A stretch of DNA of 64,000 bases from an uncultured Nocardioides sp. (GTDB lineage: Bacteria; Actinomycetota; Actinomycetes; Propionibacteriales; Nocardioidaceae): assembly GCF_947489365.1 (NCBI RefSeq), contig NZ_CANLDB010000004.1:416715-480714 (forward strand), given 5' to 3'. Below are positions 1 to 8,464 of this stretch, in pieces. Below the pieces are notes generated by a model. The model made no database searches, was not told the DNA's origin, and saw only the letters and a list, made by a program, of their open reading frames with translations. Position 1 is the stretch's first letter; every line of letters begins with the position of its first letter. Both the position numbers and the translations under genes were made by a program.

Positions 1-34
1 TCGGACATCCGGCGCGACGCCTAGGGTCACCAGC

Positions 35-1741
35 ATGAAGAAGTTGTTGAACGACGTCGCGGACGTCGTGCCGGAGATGCTCGAGGGTCTCGTCGCCGGT
101 GCGCCCGGCCTGGTCCTGCTCCAGGGCGAGACGGTCGTGCTCCGGCGCGACCACGCCGACCTGGACGGCACGGTCGCGCTGCTGTCCGGCGGCGGGGCGG
201 GCCACGAGCCCGCGCACGGCGGGTACGTCGGCCCCGGCATGCTCACCGGAGCGGTCGTCGGTGACATGTTCACCTCGCCGTCCACCGACGCGGTGCTGGC
301 CGCCGTCCGGGCGATCGCGGCGGGCGAGCAGGCCCGGTCCGCGGGCGTCCTGCTGATCGTGAAGAACTACACCGGCGACCGCCTCAACTTCGGTCTCGCC
401 GCCGAGCTGGCCCGCGCCGAGGGCACCGACGTCGAGATGGTCGTGGTCGGCGACGACGTGTCGCTCTCCGTCGAGGGCGACCACGCGGGCCGCCGCGGCA
501 TCGCCGGGACCGTCCTGGTCCACAAGGCCGCCGGTGCCGCCGCCGCGCGCGGGGACGACCTGGCCGCCGTCCGCGCCGTCGCCCAGCGCGTCGCGGACGA
601 CGTCCGGTCGATGGGCGTCTCCCTCGGCGCGTGCACGGTGCCCGCCGTCGGGCGGCCCGGCTTCACGCTGGCCGACGACGAGGTCGAGTGGGGCCTCGGC
701 ATCCACGGGGAGGCCGGCGTCGAGCGGGGTCCGCTCGTCAGCGCCGACGACACCACCGCCCGCCTCGTCGACGCCGTCGCCGACGACGCCCGGCTCGCCG
801 ACGGCCAGCGCGTCGTCCTGCTGGTCAACGACCTCGGCACCACGCCGCCCAGCGAGCTGGACGTCGTCGCCCGTGGCGCGCTGGCCCGCCTGCGCTCGCG
901 GGGCCTGGTCGTCGAGCGGATGTGGGTCGGTCGCTTCCTGACCGCCCTCGACATGCCCGGCGTCTCCGTCTCCGTGCTCGCGGTGGACGACGAGCTGCTC
1001 GGGCTCCTGGACGCCCCCACCGAGACCGCCGCCTGGCCCGCGCCGCACCAGGGGCTCGTCGCCGAGCCCGAGGCCGTCGCTCCCCCGGCGCCCGCCAAGG
1101 AGCCCACCGGCGAGCGACTCGCGGCCGACAGCGTCGTCCGCCGCGGGCTCGTCGCCGCCTGCGAGTCGCTCAAGGCTGCCGAGCCCGAGCTCACCCGCCT
1201 CGACAGCGAGGTCGGGGACGGCGACCTCGGCACCGGCCTCGAGCGCGGGGCGGACGCCGTCCTCGCCGAGATCGACCGGTACGCCGCCGACACCGTCGGC
1301 GCGCTCCGCGACACCTCCGCGACCCTGCGGCGGGCGATCGGCGGCACCTCCGGCCCGCTCTACTCGATCCTGCTCATGCGTGCCGCGGCGTCGCTGGAGG
1401 AGTCGGGCTCGACCGACCCTGCCGCCTGGGCCGCCGCGCTGGAGGCCGGCGCGGACGGCATCGCCGAGGTCGGCGGCGCGTCCGTCGGCGACCGCACGAT
1501 GCTCGACGCGCTCGTCCCGCTCGCGACGTCCTTCGCCCAGCACCTCGAGGCCGGCGACGACCCCGCGACCGCCTGGCGCGACGCCGTCGCCGCGGCCGAG
1601 CAGGGCACCGCGTCCACCGCGGAGACGGCGGCGAAGGTCGGCCGGTCGTCGTACCTCGGTGACCGGGTGAAGGGCACCCCCGACCCCGGCGCCCGGGCCG
1701 TCGTCATCTGGGCGGGCGCGGTGGGCGACGAGTTGGGCTGA
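35..1741 (+). CDS. dhaK: Dihydroxyacetone kinase, fused DhaK-DhaL
   Basis: A single 568-residue protein joins both halves of an ATP-dependent dihydroxyacetone kinase, which phosphorylates dihydroxyacetone in the cytosol. The DhaK domain (about residues 1-330) has the GGGAGHEP motif with His57, and His224 in GIHGEAG, the position that covalently binds substrate in this family. A proline/alanine linker (about 340-365) leads to the DhaL nucleotide domain with its acidic metal-binding motif SEVGDGDLGTG. The full-length fusion argues for direct ATP use rather than a PTS-type split system. No Shine-Dalgarno is visible. TAGGGT at 22-27 ends seven bases before the ATG, so the mRNA may be leaderless. 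The NUDIX gene follows after 7 bp. Confidence 0.93.
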   Translation: MKKLLNDVADVVPEMLEGLVAGAPGLVLLQGETVVLRRDHADLDGTVALLSGGGAGHEPAHGGYVGPGMLTGAVVGDMFTSPSTDAVLAAVRAIAAGEQARSAGVLLIVKNYTGDRLNFGLAAELARAEGTDVEMVVVGDDVSLSVEGDHAGRRGIAGTVLVHKAAGAAAARGDDLAAVRAVAQRVADDVRSMGVSLGACTVPAVGRPGFTLADDEVEWGLGIHGEAGVERGPLVSADDTTARLVDAVADDARLADGQRVVLLVNDLGTTPPSELDVVARGALARLRSRGLVVERMWVGRFLTALDMPGVSVSVLAVDDELLGLLDAPTETAAWPAPHQGLVAEPEAVAPPAPAKEPTGERLAADSVVRRGLVAACESLKAAEPELTRLDSEVGDGDLGTGLERGADAVLAEIDRYAADTVGALRDTSATLRRAIGGTSGPLYSILLMRAAASLEESGSTDPAAWAAALEAGADGIAEVGGASVGDRTMLDALVPLATSFAQHLEAGDDPATAWRDAVAAAEQGTASTAETAAKVGRSSYLGDRVKGTPDPGARAVVIWAGAVGDELG

Positions 1742-1748
1742 GCGCACC

Positions 1749-2150
1749 GTGGCCGACCGAGTGCCGATCGCCGTCGCCGTCCTCATCCGTGACGGTCAGG
1801 TGCTGCTGGCGCACCGCCACCAGCGTCGGCGGTGGTACCCCGACTGCTGGGACCTCGTCGGGGGCCACGTCGAGGCGGGCGAGACACCGGAGGAGGCGGT
1901 ACGGCGGGAGTGCGGCGAGGAGCTCGGCGTCGAGATCCATGACCCGGCACCCGTCCCGCTCCTGGTCGACGACCCCACGCTCCGGATGCACGCGTTCCTC
2001 GTCACCCGGTGGGACGGAGAGGTCGTCAACGCGGCCCCCGCGGAGCACGACGACCTCCGCTGGGTCTCCCCCGATGAGCTGCCTGGGCTGACCCTCGTGC
2101 ACCCCGGCGTCGCGACCCTCGTGCGCTCCGTGGCTGGACCTCCGGAGTGA
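1749..2150 (+). CDS. NUDIX hydrolase
   Basis: A 133-residue protein that is essentially one NUDIX domain. The NUDIX box is complete (GHVEAGETPEEAV followed by RRECGEELGV, about residues 38-60), giving the Mg-binding REXXEE core. The family cleaves nucleoside diphosphates linked to another moiety. The substrate cannot be read here, although the N-terminal half resembles MutT-like (deoxy)nucleotide sanitisers. The GTG start lies 7 bp after the kinase stop, so the two are probably co-transcribed. Confidence 0.88.
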   Translation: MADRVPIAVAVLIRDGQVLLAHRHQRRRWYPDCWDLVGGHVEAGETPEEAVRRECGEELGVEIHDPAPVPLLVDDPTLRMHAFLVTRWDGEVVNAAPAEHDDLRWVSPDELPGLTLVHPGVATLVRSVAGPPE

Positions 2151-2303
2151 CGACCACAGCCACCGGTGGTCGAGGTGTGGGGGCCGCTGGGCCCGAGCCT
2201 CGGGACCCGGTGAGTCGACCGTCGCTGGGCGATCTGGACCGTTGCCGATCCGTGATCTTCAGGGCTGTGGATGACGCCCGATAGCGCCCGTCGATGTCGG
2301 TGG
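2151..2303. other. Intergenic stretch before the HNH gene
   Basis: About 150 bp with no supported ORF on either strand. The only recognisable signal is the LexA-like box at its right edge. No convincing terminator for the kinase/NUDIX pair was found. Confidence 0.4.
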
Positions 2304-2319
2304 TCGCACGTATGTTCGA
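2304..2319 (+). promoter_or_regulatory. LexA (SOS) box with embedded -10
   Basis: TCGCACGTATGTTCGA differs at one base from the actinobacterial LexA consensus TCGAAC-N4-GTTCGA. A -10 element TATGTT (2311-2316) lies inside it, 6 bp before the ATG at 2323. LexA binding would therefore occlude the promoter of a leaderless transcript. In Mycobacterium tuberculosis, 13E12-family (DUF222/HNH) genes are known SOS targets. Confidence 0.75.
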
Positions 2320-2322
2320 TCC

Positions 2323-3633
2323 ATGGTCACCGAGGCGGTACGGGAGGCGGGCTGGGAGCAGGGCTCCCACCCGCTGCTCGATGCTGTCGCGACCATGGAG
2401 GCCGCCCTGGACGCCGCGTCCGCGGCCCTCGCGTCGGGGACCGATCCGGGCTGGTTGGACGCCACCGACCAGGGGTTGTTGCTGGTCGGTCTGGCGCAGT
2501 GCGAGTCCCGCCTCGCCGCGCTCAAGCTCACCACCCTCACCTCGACCGCCGGCGCTGACGGGGTCGCCTCGACCACCGGCGCACGGACCCCGGCGGACTG
2601 GCTCGCCCACCGGCTCCACCTGAACGGCCGTCGGGTGGGTAGTGAGGCGCGCCTCGGGGTCCGGGTCGCGCAGCGGCGGGTGCTGGCGACGGCGATGCTC
2701 GACGGGCGGGCGTCGCTGGACCACGCCCGCGCGGTCGTCGACTGCCTCGACGCCCTCCCACCGGACCTGGTCGACGAGACCACCATGGCCGCGGCGGAGG
2801 AGATGCTGGTCGGCTACTGCACCGAGTTCACCCCCGCCGAGGTCACCCACCTCGGCCGACGCATCCTCGAGACCGTCGCCCCCGAGGTCGCCGACCGCAT
2901 CGAGGCCGAACGCCTCGCCCGCGCCGAACGCGAGGCCTGGCGCCGCACCAAGCTGTCCGCGAAGCCCATCGGCGAGGGCCTGATCCGGTTCACCGCCGAC
3001 ATCTCCGCGCTGCACGCCTCGATCCTCGACATGCTCCTCGACGCGATCGGCAACCCCGCCCACCCTGACAACCGCGAAGGCTCTGAGCAGCGCAAGGCTG
3101 ATGACGGGCAGCACCTCACCGGCCCCGAACGCCGCGGGCAGGCGTTCTGCACCCTGCTGGAGACCCTCGACACCACCGACCTGCCCCACCGCCACGGCAC
3201 CGCCGTGTCGGTCGCCGTCCTCATCGACGAAGAAGCCCTCCGCCAGGACCTCGTCGAGGCGGGGTTCGCGACCACCACCACTGGTGTCGAGATCACCTAC
3301 GAACAAGCCCGACGCCTGCTCTGCAACGCCCGCGTCTACCCCTACGTGCTGTCCGGGAAGTCGGTCATCCTCGACGCCGGCCGCACCCGACGCCTCATCG
3401 AAGGCGCCCTCCGCAGAGCCGCCGAGATCGCCCACCACCACTGCCAAGCCCGAGGCTGCACCGTCCCCGCCGCCTGGTGCGACGGCCACCACCTCGAACA
3501 ATGGGCGAAAGGCGGCAAGACCCGCCTCGCAGACGTCGCCCTGCTGTGTCCCCACCACCACCGCCGCGTCCACGACCCCCGCTACGAGACACGCTGGGCC
3601 GACGGCGAAGCCACCTTCCACCTGCGCACGTAG
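2323..3633 (+). CDS. DUF222 / HNH endonuclease (13E12 repeat family)
   Basis: A 436-residue protein with an N-terminal DUF222 helical region (about residues 20-330) and a C-terminal HNH nuclease motif (about 375-415): a cysteine pair, CDGHHLEQW, then LLCPHHHRRVHD. This is the actinobacterial 13E12 repeat architecture, often present in many copies per genome. The biological role of the family is unsettled. The ATG at 2323 is supported by the LexA box and -10 directly upstream. It converges on the minus-strand operon ending at 3656. Confidence 0.9.
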   Translation: MVTEAVREAGWEQGSHPLLDAVATMEAALDAASAALASGTDPGWLDATDQGLLLVGLAQCESRLAALKLTTLTSTAGADGVASTTGARTPADWLAHRLHLNGRRVGSEARLGVRVAQRRVLATAMLDGRASLDHARAVVDCLDALPPDLVDETTMAAAEEMLVGYCTEFTPAEVTHLGRRILETVAPEVADRIEAERLARAEREAWRRTKLSAKPIGEGLIRFTADISALHASILDMLLDAIGNPAHPDNREGSEQRKADDGQHLTGPERRGQAFCTLLETLDTTDLPHRHGTAVSVAVLIDEEALRQDLVEAGFATTTTGVEITYEQARRLLCNARVYPYVLSGKSVILDAGRTRRLIEGALRRAAEIAHHHCQARGCTVPAAWCDGHHLEQWAKGGKTRLADVALLCPHHHRRVHDPRYETRWADGEATFHLRT

Positions 3634-3650
3634 ACCGATCGGCCTCGGTC
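3633..3650. terminator. Weak hairpin between convergent genes
   Basis: GACCGA-N6-TCGGTC forms a 6-bp perfect stem between the HNH gene stop and the convergent gene ending at 3656. It has no U-tract. It may be a weak bidirectional terminator; the short stem keeps confidence low. Confidence 0.3.
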
Positions 3651-3655
3651 GGTCG

Positions 3656-4000
3656 TCAGTCGCGGTCCAGCCAGCGGACGTCGTGGACGTTCGCGACGAG
3701 GCCCTCCGCGCGCTGGGCATCGAAGGTCCCCGGCCCGTTCGGCTCGTCGATCTCGCCGACCCAGATGTCGTCGGCGACCTGCTCCATGGTCTCGCCGGAG
3801 AAGGCGCGGTCCAGGTACGCCATGTCCCACGACTTCCCGAACGTGTACCTGCCCTTCCCGACCGACCAGACGAGGGTGAAGGACGTGCCGGTGTCCCTGG
3901 CGCTGGCGAGAAGCGCGTCGACGAAGGACGACTCCTGCGTCGCGAACAGCCGCTGCAGCTCCGCGAGCAGCCGGTCGCACCTCTCCTCGGGTGTCGTCAC
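3656..4000 (-). CDS. Small hypothetical protein
   Basis: A 114-residue protein that I do not recognise. It starts VTTPEERCDRLLAELQRLF and has no signal peptide or membrane segment. It is rich in acidic and aromatic residues, suggesting a small soluble alpha/beta protein. The GTG start at 4000 is favoured because TGAGGT lies 6 bp upstream. It sits 8 bp after the aldo/keto reductase stop as the last gene of a tightly packed minus-strand operon. Confidence 0.7.
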   Translation of the reverse strand: MTTPEERCDRLLAELQRLFATQESSFVDALLASARDTGTSFTLVWSVGKGRYTFGKSWDMAYLDRAFSGETMEQVADDIWVGEIDEPNGPGTFDAQRAEGLVANVHDVRWLDRD

Positions 4001-4008
4001 GGCGTACC

Positions 4009-4917
4009 TCAGGCCCAGGCCAGCGACTTCCGCGTGGCCCAGTAGTCCTCGGGCGACTCCGGCGGGAGGTCGAACGCCTCCCCCTCGTACGACGTCGCCG
4101 CGACGTTGGCGTGGAGCTGCTCGACGCTGCTCGCGCCGGAGAGGACGACGTCGACGTACGGCAGCGCCATGGCCGCGGCCAGCGCCTGGGCGGCCTGGTC
4201 GTCGGACTCCGCGAGGCGCCCGTTGGCCAGGGCCTCCTTCACGACGACGAGGTAGCCGGCGTCGTGGGCGCGGGCGAGGGCGGGCTCGACGGAACGCTCG
4301 AGCACGTTCCAGGTCGACTGCACCGTGGTGAACGGGCAGTCCGGCAGCGACAGCGCCCGCATCAGGACGTCGCCCTGGTCGGGGCCACTGGTCGACATGC
4401 CGACGCGCACCCCCGACTCCTTCAGCTGCAGGAGCCGTGCGAGCAGGTCGCGGTCGTCCAGCGCGGGTGAGTCCGAGGTCAGGCTGTGCACCAGGTACAG
4501 GTCCGGCGGACCGCCCAGCGCCTCCTGCGTCTCTGCCCACTGCCGCTCGAACGTCTCGAGGGAGTGGTCCTTGGTCTCGTGGACGTCGGCGCCGGGGCGG
4601 AAGTCCGCGACGTAGGTGTAGCCCCACTTCGAGCCGAGGCGGACCTCCTCGCGGCGGCCGGGATGGGCGGCGAGCCAGGAGCCGACGAAGGCCTCGCCGG
4701 CGCCGTAGGACCGCGCCGTGTCGTAGTGGCGGATCCCCGCGTCCCACGCCGCGTCGAGAACCCCGTGGGCGTGCCGCTCCAGGGTGTCCCGGTCGTAGCG
4801 GGAGTCCCCCAGGTCATCGGCGGTGCGGGTGTGGAGGTTGATGTACTCCGGACGGCCGAGGGCGGCCGTGCCGAGGCCGAGCTTGCGCAGGCTCGGGTCG
4901 TCGGTGTGGTCGCTCAC
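4009..4917 (-). CDS. Aldo/keto reductase
   Basis: A 302-residue TIM-barrel oxidoreductase of the AKR superfamily, expected to reduce carbonyls with NADPH. Visible markers are GLGTAALGRPEY near the N-terminus, the catalytic Asp/Tyr segment DAGIRHYDTARSYG, the Lys segment GSKWGY, and a VHS motif at the third strand where many AKRs have a His. The GTG start (4917) overlaps the upstream sulfurtransferase stop as GTGA, so translation is probably coupled. The substrate is unknown. Confidence 0.88.
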   Translation of the reverse strand: MSDHTDDPSLRKLGLGTAALGRPEYINLHTRTADDLGDSRYDRDTLERHAHGVLDAAWDAGIRHYDTARSYGAGEAFVGSWLAAHPGRREEVRLGSKWGYTYVADFRPGADVHETKDHSLETFERQWAETQEALGGPPDLYLVHSLTSDSPALDDRDLLARLLQLKESGVRVGMSTSGPDQGDVLMRALSLPDCPFTTVQSTWNVLERSVEPALARAHDAGYLVVVKEALANGRLAESDDQAAQALAAAMALPYVDVVLSGASSVEQLHANVAATSYEGEAFDLPPESPEDYWATRKSLAWA

Positions 4918-5756
4918 GGGCCCACCTCGACGGGGCGGTCCGGGTCGGTGACCCAGTGGCTCCACGAGCCGGGGTAGAGCGCCGCGGTCCGGCCGAGTGC
5001 CTCCAGCACCAGGACGTCGTGCGCCGCGGTGATGCCGGAGCCGCAGTAGACGGCGACCTCGTCGTCCCCCAGCGCCCCGAGGGCGGCGTACGTCTCGCGC
5101 AGCTCCTCCAGCGGCCGCAGCCGCTTCTCGCCGTCGAGGTTCTCGACCGCCGGGGCGCTGCGCGCGCCCGGCACGTGGCCCGCCACGGGGTCGACGGGCT
5201 CGACCTCGCCGCGGAACCGCTCACCCGGGCGGGCGTCGAGGACGACGCGGCCGTCGAGAAGGTCGTCCGGCTCCACCACGGGCATGGCGCCGGGTACGGG
5301 CTCGAAGTCCCCCGGCTCGATCTCGGGCGCCGGGCCGGTCTCGACGGGCTGGCCCGCCGCGACCCACGCCGAGAAGCCGCCGTCCAGGACGGCGACGGAC
5401 TCGTGCCCGTGGTGCCGGAGCAGCCACCAGGCCCGCGCCGCGGAGGTCCCGCCGACGTCGTCGTAGCAGACCACCGGCACGTCCGCGCGGACGCCGAGCG
5501 CCCGCATGAACGCCCCGAACAGGTCACGGTCGGGCAGCGGGTGCCGCCCGCCCTCGAGGGCGGTGTGGTCGGCGAGCACCTCGTCCATGTCGACGTACGA
5601 CGCCCCGGGCAGGTGGCCGGCCTCGTGCTGCTGGCGCCCGTCGGTCGCCCCGAGCGCCCAGCGGACGTCGAGCAGCGTCACCGGCCCCGCCGCCACCAGG
5701 GCGGCGAGGTCGGCGACGGAGACGACCGGACCGGGCAGGGAGGATGCGGCGCTCAG
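4914..5756 (-). CDS. sseA: Thiosulfate/3-mercaptopyruvate sulfurtransferase (rhodanese)
   Basis: A two-domain rhodanese of about 280 residues. The inactive N-terminal domain carries LLDVRWALG and CYDDVGG. The catalytic C-terminal domain carries VLDARPGERFRGE and the active-site loop CGSGITAAH. It transfers sulfane sulfur to thiophilic acceptors. There is no ATG, GTG or TTG ahead of the conserved N-terminus (PVVSVADLAAL). The best start is CTG at 5756, which overlaps the upstream aldo/keto reductase stop as CTGA and lies 8 bp behind AAGGAG. The symbol follows the family name only. Confidence 0.85.
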   Translation of the reverse strand: MSAASSLPGPVVSVADLAALVAAGPVTLLDVRWALGATDGRQQHEAGHLPGASYVDMDEVLADHTALEGGRHPLPDRDLFGAFMRALGVRADVPVVCYDDVGGTSAARAWWLLRHHGHESVAVLDGGFSAWVAAGQPVETGPAPEIEPGDFEPVPGAMPVVEPDDLLDGRVVLDARPGERFRGEVEPVDPVAGHVPGARSAPAVENLDGEKRLRPLEELRETYAALGALGDDEVAVYCGSGITAAHDVLVLEALGRTAALYPGSWSHWVTDPDRPVEVGP

Positions 5757-6763
5757 CAGAACCGCTCCTTCGGGGTCTGCTCGGCGGTCTTGGAGGCGTC
5801 GCGCTCGACGACGTCGCCCAGCGCCTCGTCGATCCGGCTCATCAGCTCGTCGGGGATCGTCACGCCGGCGGCGGCGACGTTCTCGTGGACCTGCTCGGGC
5901 CGCGAGGCGCCGATCAGCGCGGCGGCGACGTTGTCGTTCTGCAGGACCCAGGCGACGGCGAGCTGCGCCATCGTCAGGTCCAGCTCCTGCGCGATCGGGG
6001 CGAGCTGCTGGACGCGCTCGAGCACGTCGTCGCGCATGTAGCGCTTGATCATGTCGGCACCGCCCTTCTCGTCCGTGGCGCGGGAGCCCTCGGGGAGGTC
6101 CTGGCCGGGCTTGTACTTGCCCGACAGCACACCCTGGGCGATCGGCGACCAGACGATCTGGGAGACGCCGAGCTCGCGGCTCGTGGGGACGACCTCGTCC
6201 TCGATGACGCGCCACAGCATCGAGTACTGCGGCTGGCTCGACACGAGCTGGAACCCGAGCTCGCGGGCCAGCTCGACGCCGGCACGGAGCTGGTCGGCGG
6301 TCCACTCCGAGACGCCGATGTAGTGCGCCTTGCCCGCGCGGACGACGTCCGCGAACGCCTGCATCGTCTCCTCGAGCGGGGTGAAGGAGTCGTAGCGGTG
6401 GGCCTGGTAGAGGTCGACGTGGTCGGTCCGGAGCCGCTGCAGGGAGCCGTCGATGGACTCGAGGATGTGCTTGCGCGACAGACCGGTGTCGTTGGGGCCC
6501 TTGGGGCCCGTCGGGAAGTAGACCTTCGTGAAGATCTCCAGCGACTCGCGTCGCTCGCCCTTCAGTGCGTCGCCGAGGACGGTCTCGGCCTGGGTGTTCG
6601 CGTAGACGTCGGCGGTGTCGAACGTCGTGATGCCCGCGTCGAGGGCGGCGCGCACGCACTGCGTGGCGACGTCGTTCTCGACCTGCGAGCCGTGGGTGAG
6701 CCAGTTGCCGTACGTGATCTCGGAGATCTTGAGACCCGAGTTGCCGAGGTGCCTGTAGTCCAT
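5753..6763 (-). CDS. Aldo/keto reductase, voltage-gated K+ channel beta-subunit-like
   Basis: A 336-residue AKR with the MDYRHLGNSGLKISEITYGNW start typical of the YajO/Kv-beta branch. Catalytic signatures are GITTFDTADVYAN (Asp, Tyr), EIFTKVYFP (Lys) and YQAHRYD (His). The C-terminal SRPEQVHENVAA segment contacts the NADPH phosphate in relatives. It is first in a four-gene operon (AKR, sulfurtransferase, AKR, hypothetical). TACTGT (6770-6775, minus strand) lies 6 bp before the ATG, with no Shine-Dalgarno, suggesting a leaderless mRNA. Confidence 0.9.
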   Translation of the reverse strand: MDYRHLGNSGLKISEITYGNWLTHGSQVENDVATQCVRAALDAGITTFDTADVYANTQAETVLGDALKGERRESLEIFTKVYFPTGPKGPNDTGLSRKHILESIDGSLQRLRTDHVDLYQAHRYDSFTPLEETMQAFADVVRAGKAHYIGVSEWTADQLRAGVELARELGFQLVSSQPQYSMLWRVIEDEVVPTSRELGVSQIVWSPIAQGVLSGKYKPGQDLPEGSRATDEKGGADMIKRYMRDDVLERVQQLAPIAQELDLTMAQLAVAWVLQNDNVAAALIGASRPEQVHENVAAAGVTIPDELMSRIDEALGDVVERDASKTAEQTPKERFC

Positions 6764-6792
6764 GGTCCGACAGTAACCAGATCGGCCGCCTC

Positions 6793-7422
6793 TCACCCCG
6801 CCCGGTGACTCGCCTCGACGGCCAACCGGTCCACGAGGTCGTTCATCCGGTCGCCCGAGTGGCCCTTGACCCACCGGAAGGCGATGGGCTCGCCGCCGTC
6901 CAGCCGCTCGGCGACGAGGTCGACGAAGGGCTCCCACAGGTCCCGGTTGGCGACCGGCTTCTTCGCGGCGTTGACCCAGCCGCGCCGACGCCAGCCCTTC
7001 CACCACTCGTCGCGGAAGCAGTTCACGACGTACGTCGAGTCGCTGACGACGACGAGCGGGCCCGGGTGCGCCTTCACGGCCTCGTACGCCGCCCGGATCT
7101 CCATGCGCTGGTTGGTGCTGGGCGACTCGTGGCCGGAGTCCCAGGTCTTCTCGTCGGCCGCCCAGGCCCAGCCGCCGGGGCCCGGGTTGCCCTTGCAGGC
7201 GCCGTCGGTGAACACCTCGATCGCCCCGGTCGGCTCGCTCATCGCGTCACGCTGGGGGCGCGAGCGGCCGGCCTTCGCGGTCTTGCTCGGTGCCGCGGCG
7301 GCGGCCGTCGTCCGGCACCCCTCGTGGACCCAGGGATCCTTCGCGCTCGCTCGGACGATGGTGTCGCCGGGGAAGACCGCGCCGCCGCAGGCGGGGCAGG
7401 TGCCCGGATACTTCGCTTCCAC
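6793..7422 (-). CDS. rnhA: Ribonuclease HI with N-terminal zinc-finger module
   Basis: Residues about 70-209 are a complete RNase HI that hydrolyses RNA in RNA-DNA hybrids: FTDGACKGNPGPGGW, MEIRAAYEA, VVSDSTYV and WVKGHSGDRMND supply the catalytic D-E-D-(H)-D set. The N-terminal 40 residues are a separate module with Cys9, Cys12, His33 and Cys36 (CPACGG and HEGC), a likely zinc site, joined by an Ala-rich linker. If translation began at the internal ATG (7242) only bare RNase HI would be made. The GTG at 7422 keeps the zinc site and follows GATACT by 6 bp. It is divergent from tdk. Confidence 0.9.
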   Translation of the reverse strand: MEAKYPGTCPACGGAVFPGDTIVRASAKDPWVHEGCRTTAAAAAPSKTAKAGRSRPQRDAMSEPTGAIEVFTDGACKGNPGPGGWAWAADEKTWDSGHESPSTNQRMEIRAAYEAVKAHPGPLVVVSDSTYVVNCFRDEWWKGWRRRGWVNAAKKPVANRDLWEPFVDLVAERLDGGEPIAFRWVKGHSGDRMNDLVDRLAVEASHRAG

Positions 7423-7465
7423 GCGGCCAGTATCGGACCCGGGCCGTGTGGAAGGATCGCCGCCC

Positions 7466-8128
7466 GTGGCCGACCTGCTCTTCTTCACCGGGACGATGGA
7501 CTCCGGCAAGTCGACCCTGGCCCTGCAGACGAACCACAACCACAGCACGCGCGGCCGGGTGGGACGGATCTTCACCGCCCACGACCGCGCCGGGGCGGCC
7601 ACGCTGTCGAGCCGCCTGGGGCTGACCCACGACGCCGCCGAGGTCACCGGGGACCTCAACTTCTGGAACCACGTCGTCGGCCTGCTCACCCAAGGGGGCC
7701 GGGTGGACTACATGATCTGCGACGAGGCCCAGTTCTACGCCCCCGAGCAGATCGACCAGCTCGCGAAGGTCGTCGACGAGCTGTCGATCGACGTCTTCGC
7801 GTTCGGCATCCTCACCGACTTCCGCGGCCGCCTGTTCCCGGCGACCGCACGGCTCGTCGAGCTCGCCGACCGGATGCTGACGCTGCAGGTCGAGGCGCTG
7901 TGCTGGTGCGGCGAGCGCGCCACCCACAACGCCCGCACCGAGGACGGCGTGATGGTCACCGACGGCGAGGTCATCGTGGTCGGCGACGTCGAGTCCGGGC
8001 CCCTCACCGCGGGTGAGGAGCCGGACGTCGCCTACGAGGTGCTGTGCCGTCGCCACCACCGCCGCCGCCTCACCGCCGCCCGCGCCCGGGCCACGTCGCT
8101 CGCGGCCGACCCCCTGCCGTTCGGATAA
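7466..8128 (+). CDS. tdk: Thymidine kinase
   Basis: A 220-residue type II thymidine kinase that phosphorylates thymidine in nucleotide salvage. The Walker A motif is GTMDSGKST (about residues 9-17), the Walker B-like segment ICDEAQFY holds the catalytic Glu, and the LTDFRGRLFP lasso segment and CWCG...CRRHH cysteines complete the family zinc site. The GTG start at 7466 was chosen because the protein begins VADLLFFTGTMDSGKST, matching the short N-terminus of the family. Only 43 bp separate it from the divergent RNase HI gene. Confidence 0.93.
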   Translation: MADLLFFTGTMDSGKSTLALQTNHNHSTRGRVGRIFTAHDRAGAATLSSRLGLTHDAAEVTGDLNFWNHVVGLLTQGGRVDYMICDEAQFYAPEQIDQLAKVVDELSIDVFAFGILTDFRGRLFPATARLVELADRMLTLQVEALCWCGERATHNARTEDGVMVTDGEVIVVGDVESGPLTAGEEPDVAYEVLCRRHHRRRLTAARARATSLAADPLPFG

Positions 8129-8179
8129 GATCGCCCTCCGGGGGCGCCTCGCGGACGCCCCTCGACGTACGGGGGCAGC

Positions 8180-8401
8180 ATGTTCACCTGGATCTGCATC
8201 GCGGCCGTCGCGGTCGTCGCGGCCTATTTCGCCTACGACTGGCGCCGCACCTCCCGTCTCAAGCGTGACCTCGCCGGCGGCGTCGGGCACGCACCGGACG
8301 CCGGCGGCACTCCCAGCCCGGACGCGCGTCACGGCCTCGACGCCCACCAGCACCACGCCCGGGGCGTCGGCGACCAGGGACATGGCACCGGCTACGTGTG
8401 A
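8180..8401 (+). CDS. Small single-pass membrane protein
   Basis: A 73-residue protein. One hydrophobic segment (WICIAAVAVVAAYFAY, about residues 4-19) is followed by a basic stop-transfer (DWRRTSRLKR) and a Gly/His-rich, low-complexity cytoplasmic tail. I do not recognise the family. It lies just upstream of the two-component operon but is separated from it by the TTCAG repeat promoter, so it is probably a separate unit. Confidence 0.6.
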   Translation: MFTWICIAAVAVVAAYFAYDWRRTSRLKRDLAGGVGHAPDAGGTPSPDARHGLDAHQHHARGVGDQGHGTGYV

Positions 8402-8404
8402 GTC

Positions 8405-8420
8405 TTCAGCCGACGTTCAG
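8405..8420 (+). promoter_or_regulatory. Direct-repeat operator of the two-component operon
   Basis: Two copies of TTCAGCCGACG stand head to tail, starting at 8405 and 8416 (11-bp period). OmpR/PhoB-family regulators typically bind such repeats one helical turn apart. GATAGG at 8434-8439 could be the -10, which puts the repeats over the -35 as in PhoB-type activation. Similar repeats occur at 10561 and 46090. Confidence 0.6.
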
Positions 8421-8464
8421 CCGACGTCGGGGACGATAGGACCTCCCGACCCAGGAGGTGCGTC

